Shown piece by piece: positions 1 through 8,097 of a stretch of 64,000 nt of DNA. Under the pieces are notes generated by a model that worked only from the letters and a program-made list of their open reading frames with translations, was not told the origin of the DNA and did no database searches. Position numbers and translations under genes: made by a program. Origin of the DNA: Streptomyces sp. CB01249. GTDB lineage: Bacteria; Actinomycetota; Actinomycetes; Streptomycetales; Streptomycetaceae. Every line of letters begins with the position of its first letter. The first letter of the stretch is position 1. The stretch is taken from the NCBI RefSeq assembly GCF_001905735.1, contig NZ_LISW01000001.1:1050603-1114602 (forward strand). The letters are read 5' to 3'.

Positions 1-1083
1 GAGAAGCTGCTCGACAAGGCGCTGTCCCGGGGCCGTACGACCGAGGCAAAGCGCGACGAGCTGCTGGCCCGCATCACCCCGACCGGTGACGTGGCCGACC
101 TCGCGGGCTGCGACGCGGTCATCGAGGCCGTCTTCGAGGACACCGCCCTCAAGCACAAGGTGTTCCAGGAGATCCAGGACGTCATCGAGCCCGACGCGCT
201 GCTCTGCTCCAACACCTCCACCCTGCCGATCACGGTCCTCGCCGAAGGCGTCTCGCGCCCCGTCGACTTCATCGGGCTGCACTTCTTCTCGCCGGTCGAC
301 AAGATGCCGCTGGTCGAGATCATCAAGGGCGAGAAGACCGGGGACGAGGCGCTGGCCCGCGCGTTCGACCTGGTCCGCCTGATCAAGAAGACCCCGATCG
401 TCGTCAACGACTCGCGCGGCTTCTTCACTTCGCGCGTCATCGGCCAGTTCATCAACGAGGGCGTCGCCATGGTCGGCGAGGGCGTCGAGCCCGCCTCCGT
501 CGAACAGGCCGCCGCGCAGGCCGGATACCCGGCCAAGGTGCTCTCGCTGATGGACGAGCTGACGCTCACCCTGCCGCGCAAGATCCGCAACGAGACCCGC
601 AAGGCCGTCGAGGAGGCGGGCGGCACCTGGCCCGAGCACCCGGCGGACACCGTGATCGACCGGATGGTGGACGAGTTCGGCCGCCCCGGCCGCAGCGGCG
701 GCGCGGGCTTCTACGAGTACGACGAGGCAGGCAAGCGGACCCATCTGTGGCCGGGCCTGCGCGAGCACTTCACGAAGCCCGGGACGGACATCTCCTTCAC
801 CGACATGCAGGAGCGCATGCTCTTCTCCGAGGCGCTGGACAGCGTCCGCTGCCTGGAGGAGAACGTCCTGATCACCGTCGCCGACGCCAACATCGGCTCC
901 ATCATGGGCATCGGCTTCCCGCCGTGGACCGGCGGCGTGCTCCAGTACATCAACGGTTACGAGGGCGGCCTGCCCGGCTTCGTTGCCCGCGCCCGGGAAC
1001 TCGCCGAGCGCTACGGGGACCGCTTCCTGCCGCCCGCGCTGCTGGTGGAGAAGGCGGAGAAGGGCGAGACCTTCCACGACTGA
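1..1083 (+). CDS. fadB: 3-hydroxyacyl-CoA dehydrogenase part of a FadB-type multifunctional protein (5' end missing)
   Basis: The frame is open from base 1, so only the last 360 residues are visible; family members are about 700 residues, with an N-terminal crotonase domain lying outside the window. The visible part holds the end of the NAD-binding domain, the GLHFFSP motif with the catalytic histidine (about residues 93-99), and two helical C-terminal 3HCDH domains (for example FPPWTGG near residue 305). The family oxidises 3-hydroxyacyl-CoA to 3-ketoacyl-CoA in cytoplasmic fatty-acid beta-oxidation. It converges on a MerR regulator gene 18 bases away. The domain call is firm; the presence of the hydratase domain is inferred. 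Confidence 0.93.
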   Translation, partial: EKLLDKALSRGRTTEAKRDELLARITPTGDVADLAGCDAVIEAVFEDTALKHKVFQEIQDVIEPDALLCSNTSTLPITVLAEGVSRPVDFIGLHFFSPVDKMPLVEIIKGEKTGDEALARAFDLVRLIKKTPIVVNDSRGFFTSRVIGQFINEGVAMVGEGVEPASVEQAAAQAGYPAKVLSLMDELTLTLPRKIRNETRKAVEEAGGTWPEHPADTVIDRMVDEFGRPGRSGGAGFYEYDEAGKRTHLWPGLREHFTKPGTDISFTDMQERMLFSEALDSVRCLEENVLITVADANIGSIMGIGFPPWTGGVLQYINGYEGGLPGFVARARELAERYGDRFLPPALLVEKAEKGETFHD

Positions 1084-1101
1084 CCCGATGCGCGGCCGCG
1101 T

Positions 1102-1833
1102 TCACTCCGCGGTGAACGCGGCCCGCAGCTCCTCCTTCAGCGACCGCTGGAACGCGGTCACCAGGGCCTGGAGCACCATCGGCTGCATGTGCGCGGACAG
1201 CGACTTCATCGCCTTGACGTGCTCGGGGTCCGCCTCCCGCTCCCGGTACGGATTCCACACCTCGTCCCGGAAGAGCCGGGTCAGCTCCTGCGCGGCCGAC
1301 CGGGTGTGCTCCAGCAGGACCGTACGGGCGGCGAGGATCGTCTCGTGCGCGATCGGCACGTCGAGCAGTTCCACGCCGAGCCGGAGCAGCCCCGGGTCCA
1401 GCCGGAACACCCCGTCCTCGGGCGCGGCCTTCTCCAGCACCCCCATCGCGGCCAGCCGGTCGAGGTCCTGGCCGCTCAGCGTCCGGCCGGCCCGCCGCTC
1501 CAGCTCCGCCCGCGAGGCGTCCTCCGGGGAGTCCGGCGCCCAGGAGGCGACCAGGGCGCGGTGAATGGCCAGATCGTGGGCGCTCAGATCGGGCGGCAGC
1601 TGCTCCAGGTACCGTTCGATCGCGGCGAGCGTCATGCCCTGGTGCTGAAGCTCCTCGATGAGCGCCAGCCGCGAGAGGTGGTCGTGCCCGTAGTGCCCGA
1701 CCCGGCGCGGCCCGATCACCGGCGGCGGCAGCAGCCCCCGGGTGCTGTAGAACCGCACCGTCCGCACGGTCACCCCGGCACGGGCCGCCAGCTCGTCGAC
1801 GGTGAGCTTCGGCTCCTCGGCCTCGGTCGCCAT
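1102..1833 (-). CDS. MerR family transcriptional regulator
   Basis: This 243-residue protein opens with a MerR winged helix-turn-helix (about residues 10-75, with AARAGVTVRTVRFYSTRGLL), followed by a long helical effector or dimer domain without an obvious cofactor motif. ATG at 1833 is preceded by GAGGAG with 6-base spacing, which supports the start. A dyad AACAG-N5-CTGTT at 1863-1877 overlaps the predicted -10 of its own promoter, so autoregulation is likely. Lying tail to tail with the FadB gene, it may control fatty-acid or acyl-CoA metabolism, but nothing in the sequence proves the target. Confidence 0.88.
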   Translation of the reverse strand: MATEAEEPKLTVDELAARAGVTVRTVRFYSTRGLLPPPVIGPRRVGHYGHDHLSRLALIEELQHQGMTLAAIERYLEQLPPDLSAHDLAIHRALVASWAPDSPEDASRAELERRAGRTLSGQDLDRLAAMGVLEKAAPEDGVFRLDPGLLRLGVELLDVPIAHETILAARTVLLEHTRSAAQELTRLFRDEVWNPYREREADPEHVKAMKSLSAHMQPMVLQALVTAFQRSLKEELRAAFTAE

Positions 1834-1862
1834 GTCCGCTCCTCGTGTCCGGTGCCCGGTGC

Positions 1863-1893
1863 AACAGTATTGCTGTTACACCACCGATGTGAA
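1863..1893 (-). promoter_or_regulatory. Promoter and operator-like dyad for the MerR gene
   Basis: On the minus strand TTCACA (1893-1888) and TACTGT (1869-1864) are separated by 18 bases. The inverted repeat AACAG-TATTG-CTGTT (1863-1877) covers the -10 and the end of the spacer. MerR proteins usually bind dyads in long promoter spacers, so this is a plausible autoregulatory site. Confidence 0.5.
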
Positions 1894-1908
1894 AGTGCGG
1901 CCGGGCCA

Positions 1909-1931
1909 CTGTCAGTGCCGCCCCCTAGCCT
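1909..1931 (+). promoter_or_regulatory. RecA-independent DNA-damage-type promoter of the macrodomain gene
   Basis: CTGTCAGTG (1909-1917), exactly 8 bases, then TAGCCT (1926-1931) match the actinobacterial motif TTGTCRGTG-N8-TANNNT except for the first T. The -10 ends 6 bases before the ATG at 1938, so the transcript would be leaderless. Confidence 0.55.
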
Positions 1932-1937
1932 GAACAC

Positions 1938-2414
1938 ATGTCCGAGATCAGGTACGTACGAGGGGACGCGACCTCACCGCAGGGCAAGGGTGCCAAGGTC
2001 ATCGTCCATGTCTGCAACGACCTCGGCGGCTGGGGCAAGGGCTTCGTGCTCGCCCTCTCCCGGCGCTGGCCCGAACCCGAGGCCGCGTACCGCAGCTGGC
2101 ACCGCGACCGCGCCCGGAACGACTTCGGCCTCGGCGCGGTGCAGTTCGTGCGGGTCTCCCCGTTCGTCCAGGTGGCGAACCTGGTGGGCCAGCACGGGAT
2201 GCGACGGGGAAGCAAGGGCGTCCCGGTGCGCTACGAGGCCATCGACACGGGCCTGGCCACCGTCGCCGACCACGCCCTGGAGCTCGGCGCCTCGCTGCAC
2301 ATGCCCCGGATCGGCTGCGGCCTCGCGGGCGGCACCTGGTCCCGGATCGAGCCCCTCATAGAAAGCCGGTTGACGGCACGGAATCTGTCCGTGACCGTGT
2401 ACGACTTCGACTGA
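1938..2414 (+). CDS. Macrodomain protein (ADP-ribose-1''-phosphatase-like)
   Basis: This 158-residue protein is a single macrodomain: an N-terminal strand ending in RYVRGDAT, a VIVHVCNDLGGWGKGF segment (about residues 22-37) that forms the ADP-ribose pocket, and PRIGCGLAGG (about 123-132) in the phosphate loop. The closest family resemblance is to Poa1p-like ADP-ribose phosphatases or DNA ADP-ribosyl hydrolases, so it probably removes ADP-ribose from small molecules, protein or DNA. There is no Shine-Dalgarno sequence; TAGCCT lies 6 bases upstream, consistent with leaderless translation from ATG 1938. The upstream motif suggests induction by DNA damage (inference). Confidence 0.9.
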   Translation: MSEIRYVRGDATSPQGKGAKVIVHVCNDLGGWGKGFVLALSRRWPEPEAAYRSWHRDRARNDFGLGAVQFVRVSPFVQVANLVGQHGMRRGSKGVPVRYEAIDTGLATVADHALELGASLHMPRIGCGLAGGTWSRIEPLIESRLTARNLSVTVYDFD

Positions 2415-2430
2415 GCCCCGCACGGGGCTC
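2413..2430 (+). terminator. Hairpin between the macrodomain and GNAT genes
   Basis: GAGCCCCG and CGGGGCTC form an 8-bp stem with a 2-base loop overlapping the stop codon. No T-run follows and the next ATG is 13 bases away, so it may attenuate rather than stop transcription. Confidence 0.4.
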
Positions 2431-2443
2431 CTGAGGGGGAGTC

Positions 2444-3418
2444 ATGACGGAGAGCGGGACCGGCGTACCCGGATACGTCCTGAGGGCGTACCGGGGCGCC
2501 GAGGACCACAGCGCGATGGCCGCCGTGCGCGCGGGCAGCGCGGAGCACGACCGGGTCGACCCCGGCTCGGTCGTGGAGGGGCTGCCGGACGCGGAGACGA
2601 TCGGCACGGCGTCCGCCGCGCTCGCGGACCCGGCCCGCGACCAGGTCCTCATCGAGCACGGCGGCGCCGTCGTCGGGTACGCGGCCGTCCGGTGGTGGCG
2701 GGAGCGGGACGGGACCTGGCTGTATCTGCACCGGGGCCACCTGCTGCCCGGCCACCGGGGGCGCGGCGTCGGGTCGGCCATGCTCGCGTGGGCCGAGGAA
2801 CACGTCCGCGGGCTCGTCGCGGAGCAGGGCACGGCGGCCACAGCGGTGTTCGGCGCCAACGCCATGGCCGGGGAGCGGGAGGCCGCGCGGCTGCTGACGG
2901 ACACCGGATACCGGCGCGTATTCAGCCTGGTGGAGCTGGAACTGCCGGACCTGGGCGCGCTGCCCGGCGCCGGCGAGCCGCCGCCCGGCATCCGCATCGG
3001 ACCCGTCGGGCCGGACGACTACCGCGCGGCCTGGCGGACCGTGGTCGACTCGTACCGGGACGCCGCATACACCGAGGAGTGGCCGTACGAACGCTTCCTG
3101 GCCAAGGCGGACCCGGCCTGCTGGCGGGCCGCCTGGCAGGGCGAGGAGATGGCGGGGGTCGCCCTCTGCTCGCTCCGCGCCCGGGACCGCACGACCGGCG
3201 AGGTCGAGGAGCTGAGCGTGCGCGCCGGGTCCAGGCGGCTGGGCCTCGGGCGGGCCGTCCTGCTCGCCGGACTGCGCAGCCTGCGCGAACACGGCGCCAC
3301 CAGCGCCCGCCTGTACACCGGGACGGCCAACCCCCACCGCTCGTACGACCTCTACGAGAGCGTCGGCTTCCGGCGCCGCAACGAGTACGTGCGCTACCGC
3401 AAGCCGCTGCCGGGCTGA
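2444..3418 (+). CDS. GNAT family N-acetyltransferase with two GNAT domains
   Basis: The 324-residue protein carries two acetyl-CoA-binding folds in tandem. The first (about residues 1-165) contains the GHRGRGVGSAML pyrophosphate-binding loop. The second (about 180-324) contains SRRLGLGRAVLLAGL followed by NPHRSYDLYESVGF, the usual motif B. The substrate cannot be told; mycothiol synthase has a similar two-domain layout, but its full signature was not recognised here. ATG 2444 follows GAGGGGGAG. It lies 29 bases after the macrodomain gene on the same strand, with a hairpin between. Confidence 0.85.
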   Translation: MTESGTGVPGYVLRAYRGAEDHSAMAAVRAGSAEHDRVDPGSVVEGLPDAETIGTASAALADPARDQVLIEHGGAVVGYAAVRWWRERDGTWLYLHRGHLLPGHRGRGVGSAMLAWAEEHVRGLVAEQGTAATAVFGANAMAGEREAARLLTDTGYRRVFSLVELELPDLGALPGAGEPPPGIRIGPVGPDDYRAAWRTVVDSYRDAAYTEEWPYERFLAKADPACWRAAWQGEEMAGVALCSLRARDRTTGEVEELSVRAGSRRLGLGRAVLLAGLRSLREHGATSARLYTGTANPHRSYDLYESVGFRRRNEYVRYRKPLPG

Positions 3419-3490
3419 CGCCCCGGCCTGGTACGGGGATACGGGGCGTGTCACTCTGTTGCGGGTGTGCGGGCGGACCGGGGAGGGCTC

Positions 3491-4102
3491 ATGGCGGGGC
3501 GCGGCAGGGAAGCGGCGGGGGCCGGGGCGGTCGCCGACGTGCTGGGGGAGCAGATCCTCGATGCCGCGCGCGAGCAGTTCATGACCTTCGGGCTGCGCCG
3601 CTCCACCGTGGACGACGTGGCCAAGCGCGCCGGGGTGTCACGGGTGACCGTCTACCGGCGGATCGGCAACAAGGACAGCCTGGTGTCCGCGTGCCTGCTG
3701 CGCGAGTACCGCAGGTTCGTGGAGGAGGTGGACGAGGCCGTCGCCGCGCTGCCCACCCCCGAGGACCGGCTGGTCGAGGGCTTCGTCGCCGTGCTGCGGC
3801 ATATCCGCGAACACCCGCTCATCGGCGGGCTGCTGCGCCTGGAGCCCGAGACCATGCTGCCCTTCCTCACCGTGGGGAGCGGCCCCGCCTTCCTCGCGAT
3901 CCGGGGCTATCTGGCGGGCAGGCTGCGCGAGGTGCGGCGGCTGGAGGGCGGACCGGAGACCGACCCCACGCCCGTCGCCGAGCTCATGGTCCGGATCACC
4001 GTCTCCTTCCTCCTCAACCCGGTCAGCTGCTTCGAGCTGGACGACGACGCCCAGGTCCGCGACTTCGCCCGCCGCTGCCTGGTGCCGCTGCTCGCCGCCT
4101 GA
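3491..4102 (+). CDS. TetR family transcriptional regulator
   Basis: The 203-residue protein has the TetR helix-turn-helix at about residues 20-65 (STVDDVAKRAGVSRVTVYRR). A helical ligand-binding domain follows. ATG 3491 was chosen because GGGGAGGG lies directly upstream at proper spacing; an in-frame GTG at 3467 lacks a ribosome site. The gene follows the GNAT gene after a weak hairpin (ACGCCCCG/CGGGGCGT, 3418-3449). No operator or target is evident; the oxygenase-like genes 1 kb downstream are possible but unproven targets. Confidence 0.88.
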   Translation: MAGRGREAAGAGAVADVLGEQILDAAREQFMTFGLRRSTVDDVAKRAGVSRVTVYRRIGNKDSLVSACLLREYRRFVEEVDEAVAALPTPEDRLVEGFVAVLRHIREHPLIGGLLRLEPETMLPFLTVGSGPAFLAIRGYLAGRLREVRRLEGGPETDPTPVAELMVRITVSFLLNPVSCFELDDDAQVRDFARRCLVPLLAA

Positions 4103-4158
4103 GCGGGAAGCACCCACCCGTTGCCGGACCCCGCGCGCCCCCTCCCTAAGCTCCCGGC

Positions 4159-4968
4159 ATGAAGTTCTTCCGATCGCGCGCCAGACGTACGAAACCGTCC
4201 CCCGTCTTCCGGCTCGCCGAGCTGTACCACGCCGGGCAGTACGCCGAGGCGGAGAAGGAGGGGCGTGCCCTGATCAGGTCGCCGCTGTCCGAGCGGGAAC
4301 TCGTGGTGGCGCGGACGGTGATCGCCCTCTCGGTGGGCGCCCAGGGCCGCCACACCGAAGCCGTCGGCGAGTACGAGGAGGCCCTCGCGGTCTCCCACGA
4401 CTTCTACGGCGCCGAGCACTGGCAGACCCTGAAACTCCGCTCCGACCGCGCCCAGCAGCTGGTCGCGACGGGCCGGCACGCCGAGTGCCAGGCGGAGTGC
4501 GAGGCCGTCGTCCGTGCCGCGGCCGGGGCCGCGGACGAGGACAAGCGACTCGTCGCGGTCGCGGCCACCAACGGACTTGTCTACGTCCTCAACAAGCAGG
4601 GGAAGCACGTGAAGGCCGAGGCGCTGGCCCGTGACGCCCTGGCGGACCCGAGCGCGACCCCCTACTTCCGCCAGGTGCTCCAGCTCGGCCTGGCCCGCAG
4701 CCTCAACGGCCAGGAACGCTACGAGGAAGCGCTTGCCGAGGCCGCGACCGCCGGCGAACTGCACCGTGCCCTGTCCGAGGGACAGCGCGGCCCGGACGCG
4801 GGAGCCGTGGACCTGGCCACCGGCACCGCTCTGCTGGGCCTGGGCCGCGTCGCCGAAGCCCGCACCCGGGCCGACGCCGCCCTCGCCGCCTGCCTGGCCT
4901 CCCTCGGGCCGGACCACCACCGCACCGGTGAGGCCCGAGAACTGCTGGCCCGCTTCGACCCCGCCTGA
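4159..4968 (+). CDS. Tetratricopeptide-repeat protein
   Basis: The 269-residue protein is almost entirely alpha-helical TPR-like repeats: LYHAGQYAEAEKEGRAL (about residues 23-39), AQGRHTEAVGEYEEAL (60-75), and later NKQGKHVKAEALARDAL and NGQERYEEALAEA. There is no signal peptide or enzymatic motif. TPRs of this kind mediate protein-protein contacts, and single-domain versions are common in Streptomyces with unknown partners. ATG 4159 has no Shine-Dalgarno sequence, but TAAGCT ends 6 bases before it, suggesting a leaderless message. It converges with the next gene 9 bases away. Confidence 0.82.
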   Translation: MKFFRSRARRTKPSPVFRLAELYHAGQYAEAEKEGRALIRSPLSERELVVARTVIALSVGAQGRHTEAVGEYEEALAVSHDFYGAEHWQTLKLRSDRAQQLVATGRHAECQAECEAVVRAAAGAADEDKRLVAVAATNGLVYVLNKQGKHVKAEALARDALADPSATPYFRQVLQLGLARSLNGQERYEEALAEAATAGELHRALSEGQRGPDAGAVDLATGTALLGLGRVAEARTRADAALAACLASLGPDHHRTGEARELLARFDPA

Positions 4969-4977
4969 CCGTGCGTC

Positions 4978-5880
4978 TCAGCCGCGCTCGGGGCCCGGCG
5001 CGGCGACGGCCTCGTCCGGCAGCGGTTCCAGCGGCCGGCTGCGCGCCCAGTGCGGCCCGAGGTCGTCCAGCCGCCAGCCGAAGGGGTACGAACGCGGCCG
5101 CGGCCGGGCCGGGAAGCGCCGGGGCCTGGCCGGCATCCCGCGCACGCACCGCGCCCGCAGCCGCAGCGCCGCCGACGCCGAGGTCCGCGCCCACCGGGGC
5201 TGCGGCCGGAAGCCCAGCGCCCTCAGCAGCGGCTCGTCGAGCACCGCCAGCGCGAACCGGGCGACGAACGGCCGCAACGGGCGCGGGTACCAGCTCGCCA
5301 TCGTCCGGAACGTGGCACTGGCCACCCGCCGGTTCGCCGGGTCGTACGCGAACATCCGCTCCTCGTACGCGTCGAGCAGCCGCTCGAACCCCTCGTACGT
5401 GTCGGGCACGTCCTCGATGCCCATCATCGCCCCGGTCTTCCGCGCCGCCTCCGCGAGCGCCCGCACCTCCTGCGCGCACAGCGGGCGCCAGCCGTACCGG
5501 TCTATCCAGCGCTTCGGCCCCACGACCGTCGTCGCCAGGACGTACCGGAAGTCGTCGTTCTCGATGCGGTACTTGCCGTGGATGCGGTTCAGATGCCGGG
5601 CCGCCGCCCGCCCCCGCTCCGAGTCGAAGCCGTCGACCGCCATCTCGTACCCGATCAGCACCGTGTCGTCGTACCGCTTCTGCCCGTGGCGCTCGAACTC
5701 CTGGGTGCGGTCGAGGAGCACGGAGATCCGGGGGACACCGTAATCACGCAGGAACGCCACGCTCACGCCCTGCCGGTAGTCCCACGGGAACTCGTACTGG
5801 GAGATCAGCCGAAGGATCTCGGCGTAGTCCCGCGCCGGATCCATCCGGCGGATCTCACGCAGGCGGCTGTACCGGCCCAT
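4978..5880 (-). CDS. Oxygenase MpaB family protein (DUF2236)
   Basis: The 300-residue protein belongs to the latex-clearing-protein/MpaB-like DUF2236 family: an N-terminal segment with ILRLISQYEFPWDY, a central helical bundle with LNRIHGKYRIENDDFRYVLATTV (the characteristic HxxI...F.YVL region), and a basic arginine-rich C-terminus. Members bind haem or iron and may be membrane-associated oxygenases; the substrate here is unknown. ATG 5880 was chosen because AGGAGG lies 10 bases upstream; an open frame continues further but lacks a ribosome site. It is divergent from a second DUF2236 gene. Confidence 0.82.
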   Translation of the reverse strand: MGRYSRLREIRRMDPARDYAEILRLISQYEFPWDYRQGVSVAFLRDYGVPRISVLLDRTQEFERHGQKRYDDTVLIGYEMAVDGFDSERGRAAARHLNRIHGKYRIENDDFRYVLATTVVGPKRWIDRYGWRPLCAQEVRALAEAARKTGAMMGIEDVPDTYEGFERLLDAYEERMFAYDPANRRVASATFRTMASWYPRPLRPFVARFALAVLDEPLLRALGFRPQPRWARTSASAALRLRARCVRGMPARPRRFPARPRPRSYPFGWRLDDLGPHWARSRPLEPLPDEAVAAPGPERG

Positions 5881-5940
5881 GGTGCGCCCTCCTGTCCGTG
5901 GCCCGGCTTCCACGCGCCCGTCGCGGAACGAGGTGACGGC

Positions 5941-5990
5941 ACGTCTGTTCCGGAGAGTCAAAGTTACAAATACTATCGACTTGTTTCATC
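5941..5990. promoter_or_regulatory. AT-rich divergent promoter region between two DUF2236 genes
   Basis: The 142-base gap contains an unusually AT-rich stretch (5958-5990, including TTACAAATACTATCG) against the high-GC background. It probably carries both promoters, but exact -10/-35 boxes could not be fixed. Confidence 0.35.
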
Positions 5991-6022
5991 GACGCCGTCA
6001 ACACCACCGCCGGGAGCACCGC

Positions 6023-6922
6023 ATGAGCAACAGGAACGACCCCGCGCCGCCCCCGCCCGGCGGTGTGCTCTGGAGCCTGTCGGGCGATGTGCGGGCCCTG
6101 CTGATGCTCCCCGCCGCCCTCACCCTCCAGGTCGCCCACCCCGCCGTCGGCGCCGGCGTGGACGAGCACTCGGTGTTCCGTACGGACCCCTGGGGACGCG
6201 GCGAACGCTCCCTCAGCTCGCTCCAGCTCTGGGTGTACGGAGGCGAGGAGGCCGCCGAGGAGGGGCGCAGGCTCCGCCGCCTGCACCGCACCATCCAGGG
6301 CACCGACACCCGGGGCCGCCCCTACCACGCCCTGACCCCGGCCAACTACGCCTGGGTGCACGCCACCGGCTACCCCGTCTACATGCACGGCGCCCGCTAT
6401 CTGCTGCGCCCGCTCAGCCGCGCGCAGGAGCACGCCCTGTACGCGGAATGGCTCCAGGTGGGCCGGGTGCTCGGCATCCAGGACCGGGACATGCCGCAGA
6501 CGATCGAGGAGTTCTGGCCGTACTTCCGCGCCATGCTGGCCGACGAGATCGAGAAGACCCCCGTCGTCGCGGAGCTCGTCGCCACCGACACCGCCGTCCC
6601 GCCGCCGGACCGGGGGCCGTGGGCGCTGCGGCTGCTGCTCAGGGCAGTGTGGCCGGTGCTGCTCCCGCCGCTCGCCCGGTTCCGCTCGTTCCTCACCGTC
6701 GGGCTCATGCCGCCCGACGCCCGCGAGGCCATCGGGCTGGAGTGGACCGAGGCGCAGGAGCGCGCCCTGCGGCGGTTCTGCACGGTGGTCCGGCTGGTCG
6801 TCCCGGTCCTGCCGGAGCGCCTGCGCTACCTGCCCCGGGCCCGCCGGGCGCGGGCGGCGCACCGGGCGACGCGCACGGGAGGGCTCAGGCCGAGGCGCGG
6901 CGGACCAGGCGCGTCGGCGTGA
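6023..6922 (+). CDS. Oxygenase MpaB family protein (DUF2236)
   Basis: The 299-residue protein is a second DUF2236 member with a clearer signature: GDVRALLMLPAALTLQVAHP (about residues 18-37), LRRLHRTIQGTD, HALTPANYAWVHATG, and a conserved block around QTIEEFWPYF. The family includes fungal MpaB and bacterial haem proteins. ATG 6023 follows GGGAG at 6-base spacing; the longer open frame to 5879 overlaps the divergent gene's start and lacks a ribosome site. It is only distantly similar to its neighbour, so this is an ancient pair rather than a recent duplication. Its stop lies beyond the 3' end of the converging LacI gene. Confidence 0.85.
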   Translation: MSNRNDPAPPPPGGVLWSLSGDVRALLMLPAALTLQVAHPAVGAGVDEHSVFRTDPWGRGERSLSSLQLWVYGGEEAAEEGRRLRRLHRTIQGTDTRGRPYHALTPANYAWVHATGYPVYMHGARYLLRPLSRAQEHALYAEWLQVGRVLGIQDRDMPQTIEEFWPYFRAMLADEIEKTPVVAELVATDTAVPPPDRGPWALRLLLRAVWPVLLPPLARFRSFLTVGLMPPDAREAIGLEWTEAQERALRRFCTVVRLVVPVLPERLRYLPRARRARAAHRATRTGGLRPRRGGPGASA

Positions 6923-7925
6923 TCACCGACTCCGGCCCGGCGCCGCCGTCCTCCAGTCTCTCCATCAGCAGCCGGACCATCAACCGGCCCATGCCCACCA
7001 CGTCCTGACGTATCGTCGTCAACGGCGGGTCCGTCGCCTCGGCCACCGACTCCATGTCGTCGAAGCCGACCAGCGCCACGTCCTGCGGCACCCGCCGCCC
7101 CCGCTCCCGCAGCACCCGCAGCGCGCCCGACGCCATCAGGTCGTTCGCCGCGAACACCGCGTCCACGTCCGGCCGCCGCTCCAGCAGCCCGGCCATGGCC
7201 CGGGCGCCGCCCTCCACGGTGAAGTCGCCCTCCGCGAACAGCGCCGGGTCGGCGTCCGGCAGGATGTCCGCGTAGCCGTCGATCCGGTCCAGCGCCGAGG
7301 TCTGGTCGCGCGGGCCCGCGATGTGCGCGATGTTCCGGCGGCCCAGCCCGGCCAGATGCCGTACGGCCTCCCGGGCGCCGCCCCGGTTGTCGCAGTCCAC
7401 GAAGGGCACCGCGTCGGTCGGCGCACCCGGCCGCCCGGGCCTGCCGCCGTAGACCACCGGAACGCGGAAACGCCGTATGGCGGCGGGGAGTTCGTCGTCG
7501 GTGTGCAGCGAGAAGGCCAGCACCCCGTCCACATGGCCGCCGCCCAGATAGCGGCTGACCCGGTCGAAGTCGCCCCGGCCCTCCACCAGGAGCAGCACCA
7601 ACTGGGCGTCGTGCGCGTTCAGTTCGCGGCTGATGCCCCGGATGTGCTGGGAGAAGAACGGGTCGGAGAAGATCCGCACCTCGGGCTCGTCGATGATCAC
7701 CGCCACCGCCCCGTTGCGCCGGGTCACCAGGGTGCGCGCCGCGTGATTGGGGACGTAGCCCAGCTCGTCGACCGCCTTGCGCACCTGGTCCACGAGCGGC
7801 TGCCGGACGCCCGCGCCCCCGTTCACCACCCGGGAGGCCGTCGCCCGGGAGACTCCGGCACGGGCCGCCACCGCTTCCAGCGTGGGACGGGCGTGGAGCG
7901 GGGCATCGGGGGACGGACCGGGCAA
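6885..7925 (-). CDS. LacI family transcriptional regulator
   Basis: The 346-residue protein has the LacI helix-turn-helix at its N-terminus (TLEAVAARAGVSRATASRVVNG, about residues 15-36) with the hinge region after it. A periplasmic-binding-protein-like sugar domain follows (for example VFAANDLMASGAL and DDMESVAEATDPPLTTIRQD). The start is set at TTG 7925 because GAGGAG lies 6 bases upstream and the length fits the family; no ATG or GTG lies close. It overlaps the 3' end of the converging DUF2236 gene by 38 bases. No sugar operon is adjacent, so the ligand is unknown. Confidence 0.9.
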   Translation of the reverse strand: MPGPSPDAPLHARPTLEAVAARAGVSRATASRVVNGGAGVRQPLVDQVRKAVDELGYVPNHAARTLVTRRNGAVAVIIDEPEVRIFSDPFFSQHIRGISRELNAHDAQLVLLLVEGRGDFDRVSRYLGGGHVDGVLAFSLHTDDELPAAIRRFRVPVVYGGRPGRPGAPTDAVPFVDCDNRGGAREAVRHLAGLGRRNIAHIAGPRDQTSALDRIDGYADILPDADPALFAEGDFTVEGGARAMAGLLERRPDVDAVFAANDLMASGALRVLRERGRRVPQDVALVGFDDMESVAEATDPPLTTIRQDVVGMGRLMVRLLMERLEDGGAGPESVITPTRLVRRASA

Positions 7926-8097
7926 GGGACGCTCCTCTGTGGCACATCGGGTCCGGCCGGTCGGCCGGCCCCGCCAGCCTAGTCCCGGCCCGGGCGGGCC
8001 GGGACCGGGCCCAACGGGCCGGAGCCTCCTGCCCGTTTCCGGAATTCCCCCGTGCGCGGGGCTACCGCCCGGGACGGCGCCGCTGTACTTTCCGGCC

